DNA from: Anastatus disparis
Taxonomy: Eukaryota > Arthropoda > Insecta > Hymenoptera > Eupelmidae
Direction of reading: 5' to 3'
NCBI GenBank assembly: GCA_017163975.1
Contig: JAFFSR010000395.1
Coordinates: 442,001-506,000 of the forward strand
DNA length: 64,000 nucleotides
Shown here: one piece after another, positions 1 through 10,039 of the stretch
Layout of the letters: each line of letters starts with the position of its first letter
How positions within the stretch are numbered: the stretch's first letter is position 1
The notes under the pieces: model-generated
Databases searched by the model: none
The model's input: only the letters and a program-made list of their open reading frames with translations
Told to the model about the DNA's origin: nothing
Translations under genes and position numbers: made by a program

Positions 1-2
1 CC

Positions 3-113
3 GTGACCTCGGGTAGAAAAGACAATACCGACCACAAGACTGAAAACAACCCTATGACGACTGAAGTTACTAACGAACGAGGGCTTGCACAGACCGCTTT
101 ATTTGACAGTTAA
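3..113 (+). CDS. C-terminal tail of a partial reading frame entering from the left edge
   Basis: The frame is open from the window edge to TAA at 111-113 and gives 36 residues, polar and rich in Thr, Asn and Asp. Its A- and C-rich base use resembles the RRM/zinc-finger ORF that follows after a short gap, so it may be the end of an upstream gene or exon of the same element. It is too short to assign, and a chance frame is possible. Confidence 0.25.
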   Translation: MTSGRKDNTDHKTENNPMTTEVTNERGLAQTALFDS

Positions 114-258
114 TATGTAAGTTGACGTCTCTCTTTCTAGACGACCATCTCTCAAGATGTCGACAAATGAGACCTTGCAGTTAACCAACAACAAAAACCA
201 GACCCTTTGAGAAATCATCCGAGATCTCGAACGACAAGGGCCTATCCAACAAATCACT

Positions 259-1302
259 ATGTTAGAGTATCGTAACCATAAGTATACCCGACTCCAAATA
301 AAATTTTTCCAACCAGTGCCTGCAGAAACTTCTGTACCAACTGACAAAGCTGACGCGACAGACATTGATCTAAACCGACTTTTTTGTTTAGTAACAAAGA
401 ATGACACAGTGCAGACCTTAGCTTCTGCATTCCGACGGTTTGGCCCGTTAGACTATGTGTACATTACCCGTGGGAAATTAAACGACAGTAGATACGGATA
501 CGTAAGATTCCTAAATAAAACAGACGCTCAAACGGCTTTGCTGCAGACCCGTAGTAAATACGGAGCAAGACAAGCTGAGCCTATACGACAAAAACGCAAA
601 CGCAACGACACTCAGGACCCATGGACTAAATGTAAAAACTGTAACTATAACGTAACTACACTGCATAGACGCACACATGAGCTGTTATGCAAAGACCAGT
701 CAGGATCAACAGACGATTCTGCTAGACTGCAGGAGAAGCTAGTTACGTGTATATGCAACTTATGCAAAAATCCAATCACAGGTAACTATGCGCTGCATAG
801 TAAAGACTGCGTAGATACGCAAGACCAACTCAAACTACAGGTAGCCACCTCTAGTCAGGCATCTGAAAAGACAGAGTTACAATCTAACTCTTTGACTTGG
901 GCAAGCGTGTCTACCCAAAACTCTGCCCAGACAGACGGTTCCGAAAGACGGCATGATGACCACATTTACTTTATATGCAACCTGTGTAAGAAACCAATTA
1001 CAGGTAACTACGCATTGCATAGTAAAGACTGCGTCCACGCACAAGACATACCTATACTACCGGAGACCACCTTTAACCAGGTGTCCGATGCGACTGAGTT
1101 ACAACCTAACTCATTGACATGGGCAGACGTGGCTACCAACAGTGCAGCCCCGCCCACCGTTTCTATACCTTGCGACAATGCTAAAAAGCATTCTTTTTCC
1201 TTGACGGAGTATAAAGTGCTCCAACAGGCAATACGCCTCATCCTCAATCCTGCAGAACCTAAACCGCTTGCTTTATATGTAGAAAACCTAGAACTTGACT
1301 AA
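259..1302 (+). CDS. RRM plus triple C2HC zinc-finger protein, family unknown
   Basis: A 347-residue intronless frame, the longest clean one in the window. Seen: an RRM-like fold with an RNP2-type strand LFCLVT (41-46) and RNP1-type RYGYVRF (78-84); a basic stretch RQKRKR (110-115) that could act in nuclear localisation or RNA binding; then three fingers, C125-C128-H140-C144 (x2, x11, x3), C166-C169-H180-C184 and C240-C243-H254-C258 (both x2, x10, x3). Fingers 2 and 3 lie in an internal duplication with a 74-residue period that also repeats the motif NSLTWA (210-215 and 284-289). An earlier ATG at 157 is in the same frame but is followed by TGA at 208-210, so 259 is the first usable start. Known: RRM plus zinc fingers implies RNA binding, and the combination occurs in LINE ORF1s and cellular RNA-binding proteins. 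Inferred: a gene of a mobile element or an integrated virus is possible given the intronless form and the nearby polypurine run. I do not recognise the family. Confidence 0.7.
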   Translation: MLEYRNHKYTRLQIKFFQPVPAETSVPTDKADATDIDLNRLFCLVTKNDTVQTLASAFRRFGPLDYVYITRGKLNDSRYGYVRFLNKTDAQTALLQTRSKYGARQAEPIRQKRKRNDTQDPWTKCKNCNYNVTTLHRRTHELLCKDQSGSTDDSARLQEKLVTCICNLCKNPITGNYALHSKDCVDTQDQLKLQVATSSQASEKTELQSNSLTWASVSTQNSAQTDGSERRHDDHIYFICNLCKKPITGNYALHSKDCVHAQDIPILPETTFNQVSDATELQPNSLTWADVATNSAAPPTVSIPCDNAKKHSFSLTEYKVLQQAIRLILNPAEPKPLALYVENLELD

Positions 1303-1309
1303 CAATTCA

Positions 1310-1315
1310 AATAAA
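1310..1315 (+). terminator. AATAAA polyadenylation signal
   Basis: AATAAA begins 8 bases after the stop of the RRM/zinc-finger ORF and is followed by a long T run. Its position suits the 3' end of that transcript, though such hexamers are common in AT-rich DNA. Confidence 0.4.
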
Positions 1316-1437
1316 TTTTTTTTTTTATTATTTTTACTATTGCTAATTAACATATAAATAGCATTTAATTAACCAGTGCATGCGACTAACCCGACAAACC
1401 ATCATAACAACATTTTAATACACTTTTGTTTTAGGTA

Positions 1438-1620
1438 ATGAAACGAGAAGCAAACTCCGACAACTGCCAGTATAAACTGCTGGGATATACCAACATCAAC
1501 CGCCCAAGGTATGACCAGGTTCGACCAATGTGTATATCTACGTTATGGGGCAGCGATAAAAACAAAAATCAACCCATCTACAGGGGGAGCAAACGGAAGA
1601 GGACCCCGCTCCTCCTGTGA
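1438..1620 (+). CDS. Small hypothetical ORF after a splice-acceptor-like site
   Basis: A pyrimidine-rich tract ending TTTTAG at 1429-1434 resembles a 3' splice site. A 60-residue frame (start MKREANSDN, basic end GSKRKRTP) begins four bases later. A second overlapping frame runs from ATG 1511 to a stop near 1660. Base composition matches the upstream RRM ORF, so this could be another gene or exon of the same unit. No domain is recognisable and translation is uncertain. Confidence 0.25.
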   Translation: MKREANSDNCQYKLLGYTNINRPRYDQVRPMCISTLWGSDKNKNQPIYRGSKRKRTPLLL

Positions 1621-1659
1621 AGACGGTACATCACCATCTCAAGACGCCAACAGAAGATA

Positions 1660-2120
1660 AAAAAAAAAAAAAGAGAAGGGAATTCTCCTCTTCAAACAAA
1701 CACTTAAAATACAATGTTTCAAATCTTGATAAAATTTTTTTTTAGTTCAGTTTATAATCTTTCTTTCTTTGCGTAAAATTACCGTAAAATCATTTCCTTT
1801 TGCTCTTAAGTTTAAAGATGTTGCGAACGTTAAAGAAATTCTTAGTTTTAACTTATTCACCTACTGCACTTAGATTATATTTCTATTCAAATCAATAATT
1901 GTAAAGCGGAATCCCTATCCCTTCCTAAATGTTTAAAATTTTACCAAGCCAACCCACCTTATGATATAAGCTGTCATCAACCATTTCTTCCATCCGCTAT
2001 TTTGTTTTTCTTAATCCATATAATTATTATGTATATTTAACTTTGTGATGCAGGTTTTCTTGGAATCCCATGCCTGCTCCTGCGTGACCTTCTACTACCG
2101 GGGACGGCAGTTTTTTTTAG
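1660..2120. other. AT-rich spacer, nothing recognised
   Basis: Begins with a poly-A run near 1660 and continues as AT-rich sequence without a coding signal. Base composition rises again just before the polypurine run at 2121. Confidence 0.4.
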
Positions 2121-2850
2121 TAAGGGGGGGTGTTAAGTGACAAAATTCTCGCCTCCTAATTTTCTTTATTTATCTATTAACTCTTAAAATTATTCTTTTA
2201 ATTTATTACAATGATGAGGAGAAATAGGTCTTAAAAGCATCAAGGCCAATTTCTTTTCACGCTGTTATCAATTTTCCAAGAAGCCAAGCTCGATCGTTGA
2301 CGGGAGCCTTTGCTTCGTCTCCACTCTTTCTCTACTTCGTTGAGTTGAAGTGGGGACTTAGCGTCGGTTCCCATGCATAAGACGGGTGAGAGCAACGGAG
2401 AGAAGGAACTACCTTTCTCTGTCTTCGCGCTCTCCCCCACAACAATTAAAAACGTTTGAAGCTGGCTTGACGAAAGATTGTCAAGCGAAGAAAAATTTTC
2501 TTGAGAGAGACGCGCGCGACCAGGCCTAAGGGCAGTACGTGTATGCTGCAGCCCGCGAGGCTGCAGCTGCAACTTCAAATTTCCACCTTGTCACTGTGTA
2601 GCTTTTAATTAAAAAAATTAACGACACGAATTCCGTGGACAACGACCCGAGTTGTCATACACGTGGATTGAAGTGCACCGGTGGTGTAGATATACCGACA
2701 AATAAAAAAAAAGGGAAGCAGATAATCAGAGGCAAATGCAGCCAGAGCAGGGATGGGAGACCAGGAGAGCCGGCAATGCTGCTCCGCCGGCCACCCTTGT
2801 CATCAGCAGATAAGTTATTTTTAAAATTATTATAATAAATAATTTTATAC
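2121..2850 (+). mobile_element. Possible polypurine tract and LTR-like region
   Basis: TAAGGGGGGG (2121-2130) is directly followed by TGTTAAGTGA. This is the layout of a polypurine tract next to the TG start of a 3' LTR in BEL/Pao and Ty3/Gypsy elements. The next 600-700 bases are richer in G and C than the flanks and carry no convincing gene. I could not find a matching CA end or a second LTR, because the element would extend left of the window. The link to the upstream RRM ORF is inference. Confidence 0.35.
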
Positions 2851-5400
2851 AATATTGCATAAATAATAAAAGGAAATCAGCGCACCTTGCGTTAGAAAAT
2901 TTTCGCGGGTTGACAATAAATTATTTGTAAAGATTTTTAGAATGTACTTTTGATGAATTCATATAAGTGAAAAATTTTATTTAAGTATGTAACTTTATTA
3001 GAGATTTATTGTGGGAGTTTTGCAAGTAATTGTTACTTAAGTGGATTTATTAAACTAATAAGGAATGTCCGACATATTTCAATTTTATATCACTGACCTT
3101 TATTATAAGAACGACGTAAGCTGTTATGATTCGGAGCTCGGAGATAGGATTATATAGTTAGGGGCCGTCGATAAAATTAAATAATTTTCTTTTTTTAAGT
3201 TATCTAAAAAAATATTTTATTAATGTACTTCATAACAATTAATAAATATGCCACAGAAATAAGTTGCTTGGACAGACATTGAAAAGAATTAGACGTTAAA
3301 GTAATAATTATTTTAAAAACTACATATTTTTATGAAAATTCAAATGAATAGAAAAACAAATCAATCCTTTTCATAATAACACTCATAACTGATTTTTATA
3401 AGGTATACTTTAATTTTGAGTAAAATTTGGTATGATTAGGTATTTTCATATAAATTATGTGTCCGTACTTTAGTGTATAAATCATGTATATTAGGCAGTT
3501 AATTGCATACGAAAATCGAGTTTAGCACGTTCAATTAAAAATCTTAAATTTAAATAAAAACGTCTGAAGTAAGTAATTTTTACATGAGTATCCTTCGTTA
3601 TTGGAATTAAGTAATTATTTTTAGTACTTAGAAATGGTGTAAAAATAAATTGTACATTGTCTTTTAAAATAACATAATGCCCATGTCAAATATATGTATT
3701 TAAACATTAAGCTGAGTTCCGCGCATTGAATTGAAAAGAACAAAAATAATATGTAATACTTATGCGCATCACATTAGAGGAAAAAAATAAAAAATTTTCG
3801 TATTCTATTTTTGAAAATTTATTTATGTCACATGATTAGAAAAACCTTTGTGACTCAATCATTCCTTTAACTTAGAGTTATTATTGTGATCGGAGTGTTT
3901 ATTTTATGACATTTTCGTATAGATCAGGCCGAATATACTCCTTAGATAAAATCTCTCAACTCCGGAAGGTGAAAATAAAATTAAATGTATGAAGGACGGG
4001 GTTTTCGTGAGAGATACAACTCTTTAGAAAAACCAGTCCTAACAGAAAAATATTTTCAAATAATTATGAATAATTACTATTCATCTCTATGATTAATTTG
4101 TATATTATATAGACGGAAAAATAATTTGCTTAATTAAGTTATTAATTTTGAATAACTTTAATTTTATTTAAAAATCTGTAAATTGGTATGAAAAAAATTT
4201 TTAATTTTTTAAAATAATTATTAATTACTTTTATTTATTTATAATTAGTTTGTATATCATATAAATAGATGATAAATTTTTTTTATATTTAAATATCTTC
4301 TAAAACTTTGCTTAAATATGTATTCACGAAATGGTGGATGATGGATTGTAGGTAGAGTCAATGGTTTAAGGAGGAAGGAATATTGACTCTCGTGGTTGTG
4401 TAGGGCTACAGGCGATAGTAATCACGATTTTATTTTAATTAATTATATAAAAATAATTAAATAATTTTAATTAATTTTAACATTTCTTTAAATTACTTTT
4501 AATAATCAAGTTTTCTCTATATAATTATTTTAAAATAAAATAAAAAAAACGAACGCGCCTTAAAATACCATACATTATTTATTATTTAAATTCTATTATT
4601 AATTATTTAATGTAAGGTTTAAATAACAGTACCTCTTTGGGTGGTGTGGAAATCTGTTATTTTCATATAATTGTAATATCGAACAATATTTTACAGAATT
4701 TTAAATTGAGTTATTACAACATTAATATTACTAGAAATAACACAATTCATTAAGAAAGTATTAAAGAATTATAACCTCTCGAAGAAAGAATGATTTTTCC
4801 TTATATTCCATTTATGCAAATTAAAGCATTACTTTTATATGTTTTAAATCTACAATAAATTTGTAAGAAAGGGTCGTTAATATACAAGTAAATATAAAAG
4901 AAATGATTAAAATTTTACTTAAATAAATTCTAAACATCAAAAAATTATGATGAAGAATTTGTCGAAGTTTCTTATCTACTTGGATACTCAAGTTAGGTTT
5001 CCGTAAAAGAACTGTTATAAAAAAAAATTTTATTTTTATATTACAGCATATACATTAATATATTTCTCACTTCGTTTGTTTGTTCAATTCAAAAGAATCT
5101 TGAAACGTAGTTTTATATAAATCTGACGTTTCTTAAATGGTATATGTTGTATTTGAGCTACTACTATTTAGGTATTTTTTTTTCTATATATTTCTCTTTT
5201 CTTTCTCATATTAGCCTCCTAATAGCTTATAATTAATTATTTTAATTTTATGACTAAACACAATTTTGAATAATGCAACTTACTTCGTTTATTTTCCAAA
5301 AGATGGCAACCTTTTTTTTAACTTCTTCTATTAGATTTGCACTTTACAATTAATTATATCACGATAATATTGCAAAAATTTTTTTTTATCTTGATAACGA
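2850..5400. other. Long AT-rich intergenic stretch
   Basis: Very AT-rich with no reading frame of note. A small inverted pair, GAGTCAAT near 4356 and ATTGACTC near 4381, is the only local structure I saw. No repeat shared with the rest of the window was recognised. Confidence 0.5.
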
Positions 5401-5403
5401 ACC

Positions 5404-6231
5404 AAGGTAATTCTTCAAACTTACAGTTCATATTTATAGCAATTCTACAACAAATTGCATTTGACTTAGAAGGAAATTTTCGAACTAAAATTTAAATAGG
5501 TATAAGTAGTGAAATGGAAAATAAACCTATTTTCAAAGTCGCCTTAAGAAGGGGCCGAACTATCTGTCTCTGTCTAATAGCGTTTTTCATTATTTATATA
5601 AACACTATCCTTTATAACAAGAAAAAAATAGCAGCCCCCGCTAGATATTAGTATGATTAGTAAATTTTGCAATAACAATCAAATTTTTTACCGCATAGTT
5701 TTTGGCTAATTAGAGACCTTCTAGCCATCTAGAATATAACCTATCTTTTTTTAGTAGATCTCTAATTATTCAAAGACTACGCAGTAAAAAAATTAGTTTG
5801 TTATTACAAAATTTACTTATTATACTAATATCTAGCGGAGGCTGCTATTTTTTTCTTGTCATACCGGATAGTGTTTACATAAATGATGAAAAACGCTATT
5901 AGACAAAGACAGATGGTTCGGCCCCTTCTTCATTTAAAATTCTTTTGCTTTTTGAAATTCTAATCATATTGTTAAGGTATTATGATATTGTTGTAAAAAA
6001 TTTATATAAAAAAATATCTTTCTGTTTTTTTGAATGAAATCTCTTTATTTTTTCGTGACAATAGAATGAAAAAATAAGAAAGATAATAAAAATGCCAATT
6101 AATGAGCATATTGGCATGACGCGGGTACATTTTCTGTATCACTAAAATTATAATTCAATAAGGTTAATTTAAATGTTAACCATTACATTTTATCCAATGA
6201 AATACCAGTATTATCATCGATAACATTATAT
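5404..6231 (+). repeat. Segmental duplication, copy 1 (interrupted)
   Basis: Bases 5404-5506 and 6091-6231 match the contiguous block 6719-6958 closely, for example GGTAATTCTTCAAACTTACA in both. In this copy the two parts are separated by about 585 bases that include a palindromic MITE; the other copy lacks this DNA. Confidence 0.75.
5547..5930. mobile_element. Palindromic MITE with long inverted arms
   Basis: The left arm begins AAGAAGGGGCCGAACTATCT and the right arm ends with the near-exact reverse complement, GTTCGGCCCCTTCTT. The arms are about 180-190 bases each and meet near 5730-5745. TTAA lies directly left (5543-5546), but only a displaced TTAA lies to the right, so the target duplication is unclear. 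Layout and termini resemble the TTAA MITEs further right. There is no coding capacity. Confidence 0.75.
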
Positions 6232-6239
6232 CTTGTACA

Positions 6240-6715
6240 CTGAGAAGTTATTCGCTCAGCAATTTCCCCTCACTCAAGACCAGTAACAAGACTTGTGGAA
6301 AGTCGACGCTTTGAGCCGAAAAGTCTGCCCTTCAAGCCAAAAGAGTTCAACCACTGAACATACGCATGAGTCTTCCCTGGTTCGCCCAGTCGTGATTATA
6401 CTTGCTGATTCGTTGTTCTCCACTTCTCTATTCTTTTGTTATCATTTCTTTCGATCACGAGTTGTTTCTAGCTGGTTTCAGACGTCTATAGCAGATTTCA
6501 GACATCTAGTCAGCGCTTTCTTACTGGCTCATTCATTTTGTTTAATATATTTCTTATACTTCTACGTTTTATTATTTTTTAGAATATTCCACCCGTAACA
6601 AGACTATTAAGTTATGGACATTTGATTGAGCGTTATTTTCACTTGTTCAACTTCGTAGTTATTAATATCTGTAATTTTTTCTTCTTCAGCACTATCACTT
6701 TGAATTATTATTTTA
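6240..6715. other. Spacer with no supported gene
   Basis: Somewhat less AT-rich than its flanks. A 101-codon frame at 6293-6598 is Phe/Ser-rich low-complexity translation with no domain, so I do not call it. Confidence 0.4.
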
Positions 6716-6718
6716 TCA

Positions 6719-6958
6719 AGGTAATTCTTCAAACTTACAGTTCATGTTTATAGCAACTTTACAACAAATTGCATTCAACATTGAAAGAGATTTTTTAACT
6801 AAATTTCAAATAGGTAAATGCCAATAAAGGAGCATATTGGCATGATGCTGGTACTCTTTCTGTATCACTAAAATTATAATTCAATAAGGTTAATTTGAAT
6901 GTTAACCACTACATTTTATCCAATGAAATACAAGTATTATCATCAATAACATTATATC
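6719..6958 (+). repeat. Segmental duplication, copy 2 (uninterrupted)
   Basis: Contiguous counterpart of 5404-5506 plus 6091-6231, including a short inverted pair around ATGCCAATAAAGGAGCATAT. It serves as the empty-site comparison for the insertion in copy 1. Confidence 0.75.
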
Positions 6959-7736
6959 CTATAAATGTTACAAAACCTTTTCTGACTTATTAAGATATAA
7001 TTGAAAAATTCATTGTTTAATAGATAGATACGTTTTCACGTTAATGATTTCTTATCTTGTGGATATCTTTTTATCACGACTAAGCTTGGTAAATCCAAGT
7101 AGTAAATTTTAGTGACGGTAATTAAATTAACAATATCATAATTAAAATAAACTGATAGATTTATTATTACGTTAATCGCGCGAGAGAGAAATGTATTATA
7201 GATATATTTGAGTGAGCGTTTTTTTTTACTTGTTCAACTTCGTAATTATCAATATCTGTAATTTTTTCTTCTTATTCAAATATTTTTTCCATTTATTAAA
7301 AAAACAATTTAATTTATAATATATAATAATGATTATATTTAAATACTTCCCACATAGCATGAAATATTTATGAAAGCTTTCAGAAATATTTGCAAGGAAA
7401 GAATGAAAGATTTCAAACATCTTTCGATGAAAAATTGTTGAAAGCCCGCCTGAGGGACTGCAAATAAATATTTCAATGAAAGTTTTCTGAAAGATTTCAA
7501 CAAGATTTTCTAAAATATTTCAAATAAATATTGAGGAAATATTTATGCAATATTTCGAAGCAATATTTAAACAATCAAATAAATCTTTCATGAAAGATTT
7601 ATGAAAGATTTCAGCAATATTTAAAGTAATATTTCACGGAAATCTTTTTGAAAGATTTCTACAATCTTTCATTGCAAGATTCTTAACGTCATAGGAATCT
7701 CTTTCATTTTTACAATCTGTCGGTGATATCGATATA

Positions 7737-7737
<1 letters not shown>

Positions 7738-7790
<53 letters not shown>

Positions 7791-7830
7791 ATACACACAC
7801 ACATACACATATACACACACACACATATAT
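7738..7830. repeat. CA microsatellite
   Basis: About 90 bases of mostly CA dinucleotides with a few TACA variants, inside the satellite-bearing element. Confidence 0.95.
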
Positions 7831-8037
7831 TCACAATAATTATAGTTTTTATTTACATGATACTATATTATATTTTGATTCATTATACTTCTATATGAAA
7901 TACATATCCGCATACATAATTTTACATTTACTTATAAAGTCGCATTTATATTGGATGAGATAATCACTGCGCACGTATGCACTAATCAAAGCTTTTGCCT
8001 TATATAGTAAGTCAGCTATCCTTTTATCACTTGGGGA

Positions 8038-8215
8038 CAGTGATGGATTTCGAGGATGCTTTATACATTTATGTATATCTATATATTAGGATATCCTTTA
8101 GCCAACTTCAGAGTATACCGTAGAATTAGAGTATAAGCAGAATATATTATTCTGTAGTATATACTCTGAAGTTGGCTGTTGGATATCATATAAGCATCTT
8201 CGAAATCCATCACTG
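8038..8215. mobile_element. hAT-type MITE (178 bp)
   Basis: Termini are CAGTGATGGATTTCGA and its reverse complement. Perfect 8-bp direct repeats CTTGGGGA sit at 8030-8037 and 8216-8223. An 8-bp duplication plus CAGTG ends is the hAT signature. The body is largely palindromic, with arms pairing around AACTTCAGAGTATA, and is non-coding. Confidence 0.9.
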
Positions 8216-8399
8216 CTTGGGGACAAAACGCGCATTGAACGCGCGTCCTCCTATCGGCGTGATTAGGAAACTCAATCGTTGCAGAAAAATAACTCCTAAA
8301 AATATTTCATTGAAAGATTTCTGAAATATTTTAACAAGATTTCTAAATCATTTCGAATAAATATTTACACAATATATCGTGGCCGGACTTAAACAATCA

Positions 8400-9150
8400 A
8401 ATAAATCTTTCATTGCAATATTGTAACTATGATAGAAATCTTTCATGAAAGATTTATGAAAGATTTCAGCAATATCAACAGTAATATTTCGGGAAAATAT
8501 TTCTAAAATATTTCTACAATCTTTCATTGCAAGATTATCAGAGTTACAAGAATCTTTCATGAAAGATTTCAGCAATATTTACGGTAATATTTTAAGAAAA
8601 TATTTATTAGAGATTTCCACAATCTTTCATTGCAAGATTATCACAGTTTTAAAAATCTTTCATGAAAAATTTATGAAAGATTTCAGCAATATTTACGGTA
8701 ATATTTCAAGAAAATATTTATTAAAGATTTCCACAATCTTTTATTGCAAGATTATCACAGTTTTAAAAATCTTTCATCAAAGATTTATGAAAGATTTCAG
8801 CAATATTTACAGTAATGTTTCAAGAAAATATTTATGAAATATTTCTGCAATCTTTCATTGTAAGATTATCATAGTTTTAAAAATCTTTCATGAAAGATTT
8901 ATGAAAGATTTCAGCAATATTTACAGTAATATTTTAAGAAAATATTTATGAAATATTTCTGCAATCTTTCATTGCAAGATTATCAGAGTTACAAAAATCT
9001 TTCATTGCAAGATTATCAGAGTTACAAAAATCTTTCATGAAAGATTTATGAAAGATTTTAGCAATATTGACGGTAATATTTCAAGAAAATATTTATAAAA
9101 GATTTCTTTCATTTTTCATTGCAAAATTACCACAGTTTTAAAAATCTCCC
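8400..9150. repeat. Tandem array, period about 114 bp
   Basis: The landmark TTGCAAGATTATCACAG and its variants recur at intervals of about 114 bases (near 8641, 8755, 8869 and 8983). Each unit holds inverted short words such as ATCTTTCATGAAAGAT, so single units can fold back. Confidence 0.8.
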
Positions 9151-9880
9151 ATGTAAGATTTATGAAAGATAGTGTGAAGGTTTTTGGCTGAAGCATGGAG
9201 AACACTGGAGAGAAATCTTTTATAAATCTTTCAAACAGGTTTCCTTAAAAATTTCTATGAAAGCTTCCAACAATCTTTCGTTGTAGTCTAAGTAAACAAA
9301 AAATCTTGCAGAGAAATATTGTTGAAAGATTTTATAAAATATTCCATGAAGCTTTCTTTGAGAGATTATTACTATATTTCCTTGCAATATTACATGAAAA
9401 ATTTATGAAATATTGCGTCAAGATTTTTGGGAACAGCATGGAGAACGCTCAGGAGCAATCTTTCATAAATCTTTCAATTATGTTTCCTAAAAGATTTCGA
9501 TGAAAGCTTCCAACAATCTTTCATCGCAGTCTAAGTAAACTAAAAATCTTGCAGTGAAATATTGTTGAAAGATTTATGAAATATTCCGTGAAGCCTTCTC
9601 TGTAAGATCGCTAATATATTTCCTTGCAATGTTGCATAAGAGATTTATGAAAGATTGCGTAAAGTTTTCGAGGTACAGCTAGGAGAACGCCTGTGAGAGA
9701 TCTTTCATAAATCTTTCAATCATGTTTCGTGAAAACTTTTATTAAAAGCTCTCAGCAATCTTTCATTGTAATATAAGTAAACCAATAATCTTGCAGAGAA
9801 ATATTGTTGAAAGATTTATGAAATATTGTTTGTAATATTTCATCGAGATTTCATGAAATATTTCAATATAATATTACTAT
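9150..9880. repeat. Tandem array, period about 243 bp
   Basis: The landmark AATCTTGCAGAGAAATATTG occurs near 9301, 9544 and 9787. Units also share a segment reading CATGGAGAAC. It is contiguous with the 114-bp array but has a different unit. Confidence 0.8.
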
Positions 9881-10039
9881 AATATTGCTGAAAGATTTTT
9901 TATTCGTTTGTTATATCTTGCTACGAAATATTTCAAAAATATGTATAAAATATTTCTAAGAAATTTTTCACTGAAAGATTTTGAAATGTTTCACTGTTTT
10001 GTTTTATGCTATGTGGGTAATTGAATGTAATAATACAAG

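Larger units (their letters stand above)
7349..10017. mobile_element. Satellite-bearing element bounded by CCCACATAGCAT inverted ends
   Basis: The left end CCCACATAGCAT (7349-7360) is exactly reverse-complemented at 10006-10017. Between them lies a dense array built from GAAAGATTT and AATATTTC words. Two tandem periods can be read: about 114 bases (8400-9150, roughly six units) and about 243 bases (9150-9880, three units starting near 9291, 9532 and 9776). No long ORF is present and no target duplication is evident. It could be a non-autonomous DNA transposon carrying internal minisatellites, or a satellite whose edges match by chance. Confidence 0.55.

Noticed and set aside
2240..2852. Frames of 112, 66 and 65 codons
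   Set aside because: Low-similarity, overlapping on both strands in the GC-richer LTR-like region, with no recognisable domain.
6293..6598. 101-codon Phe/Ser-rich frame
   Set aside because: Composition mirrors T-rich DNA. There is no domain, repeat homologue or regulatory context.
7634..7834. Met/Cys/Val-rich minus-strand frame
   Set aside because: Translation of a CA microsatellite plus satellite DNA.
8400..9150. CRISPR-like array
   Set aside because: Repeats of about 114 bp are contiguous with no unique spacers. The DNA is eukaryotic satellite.
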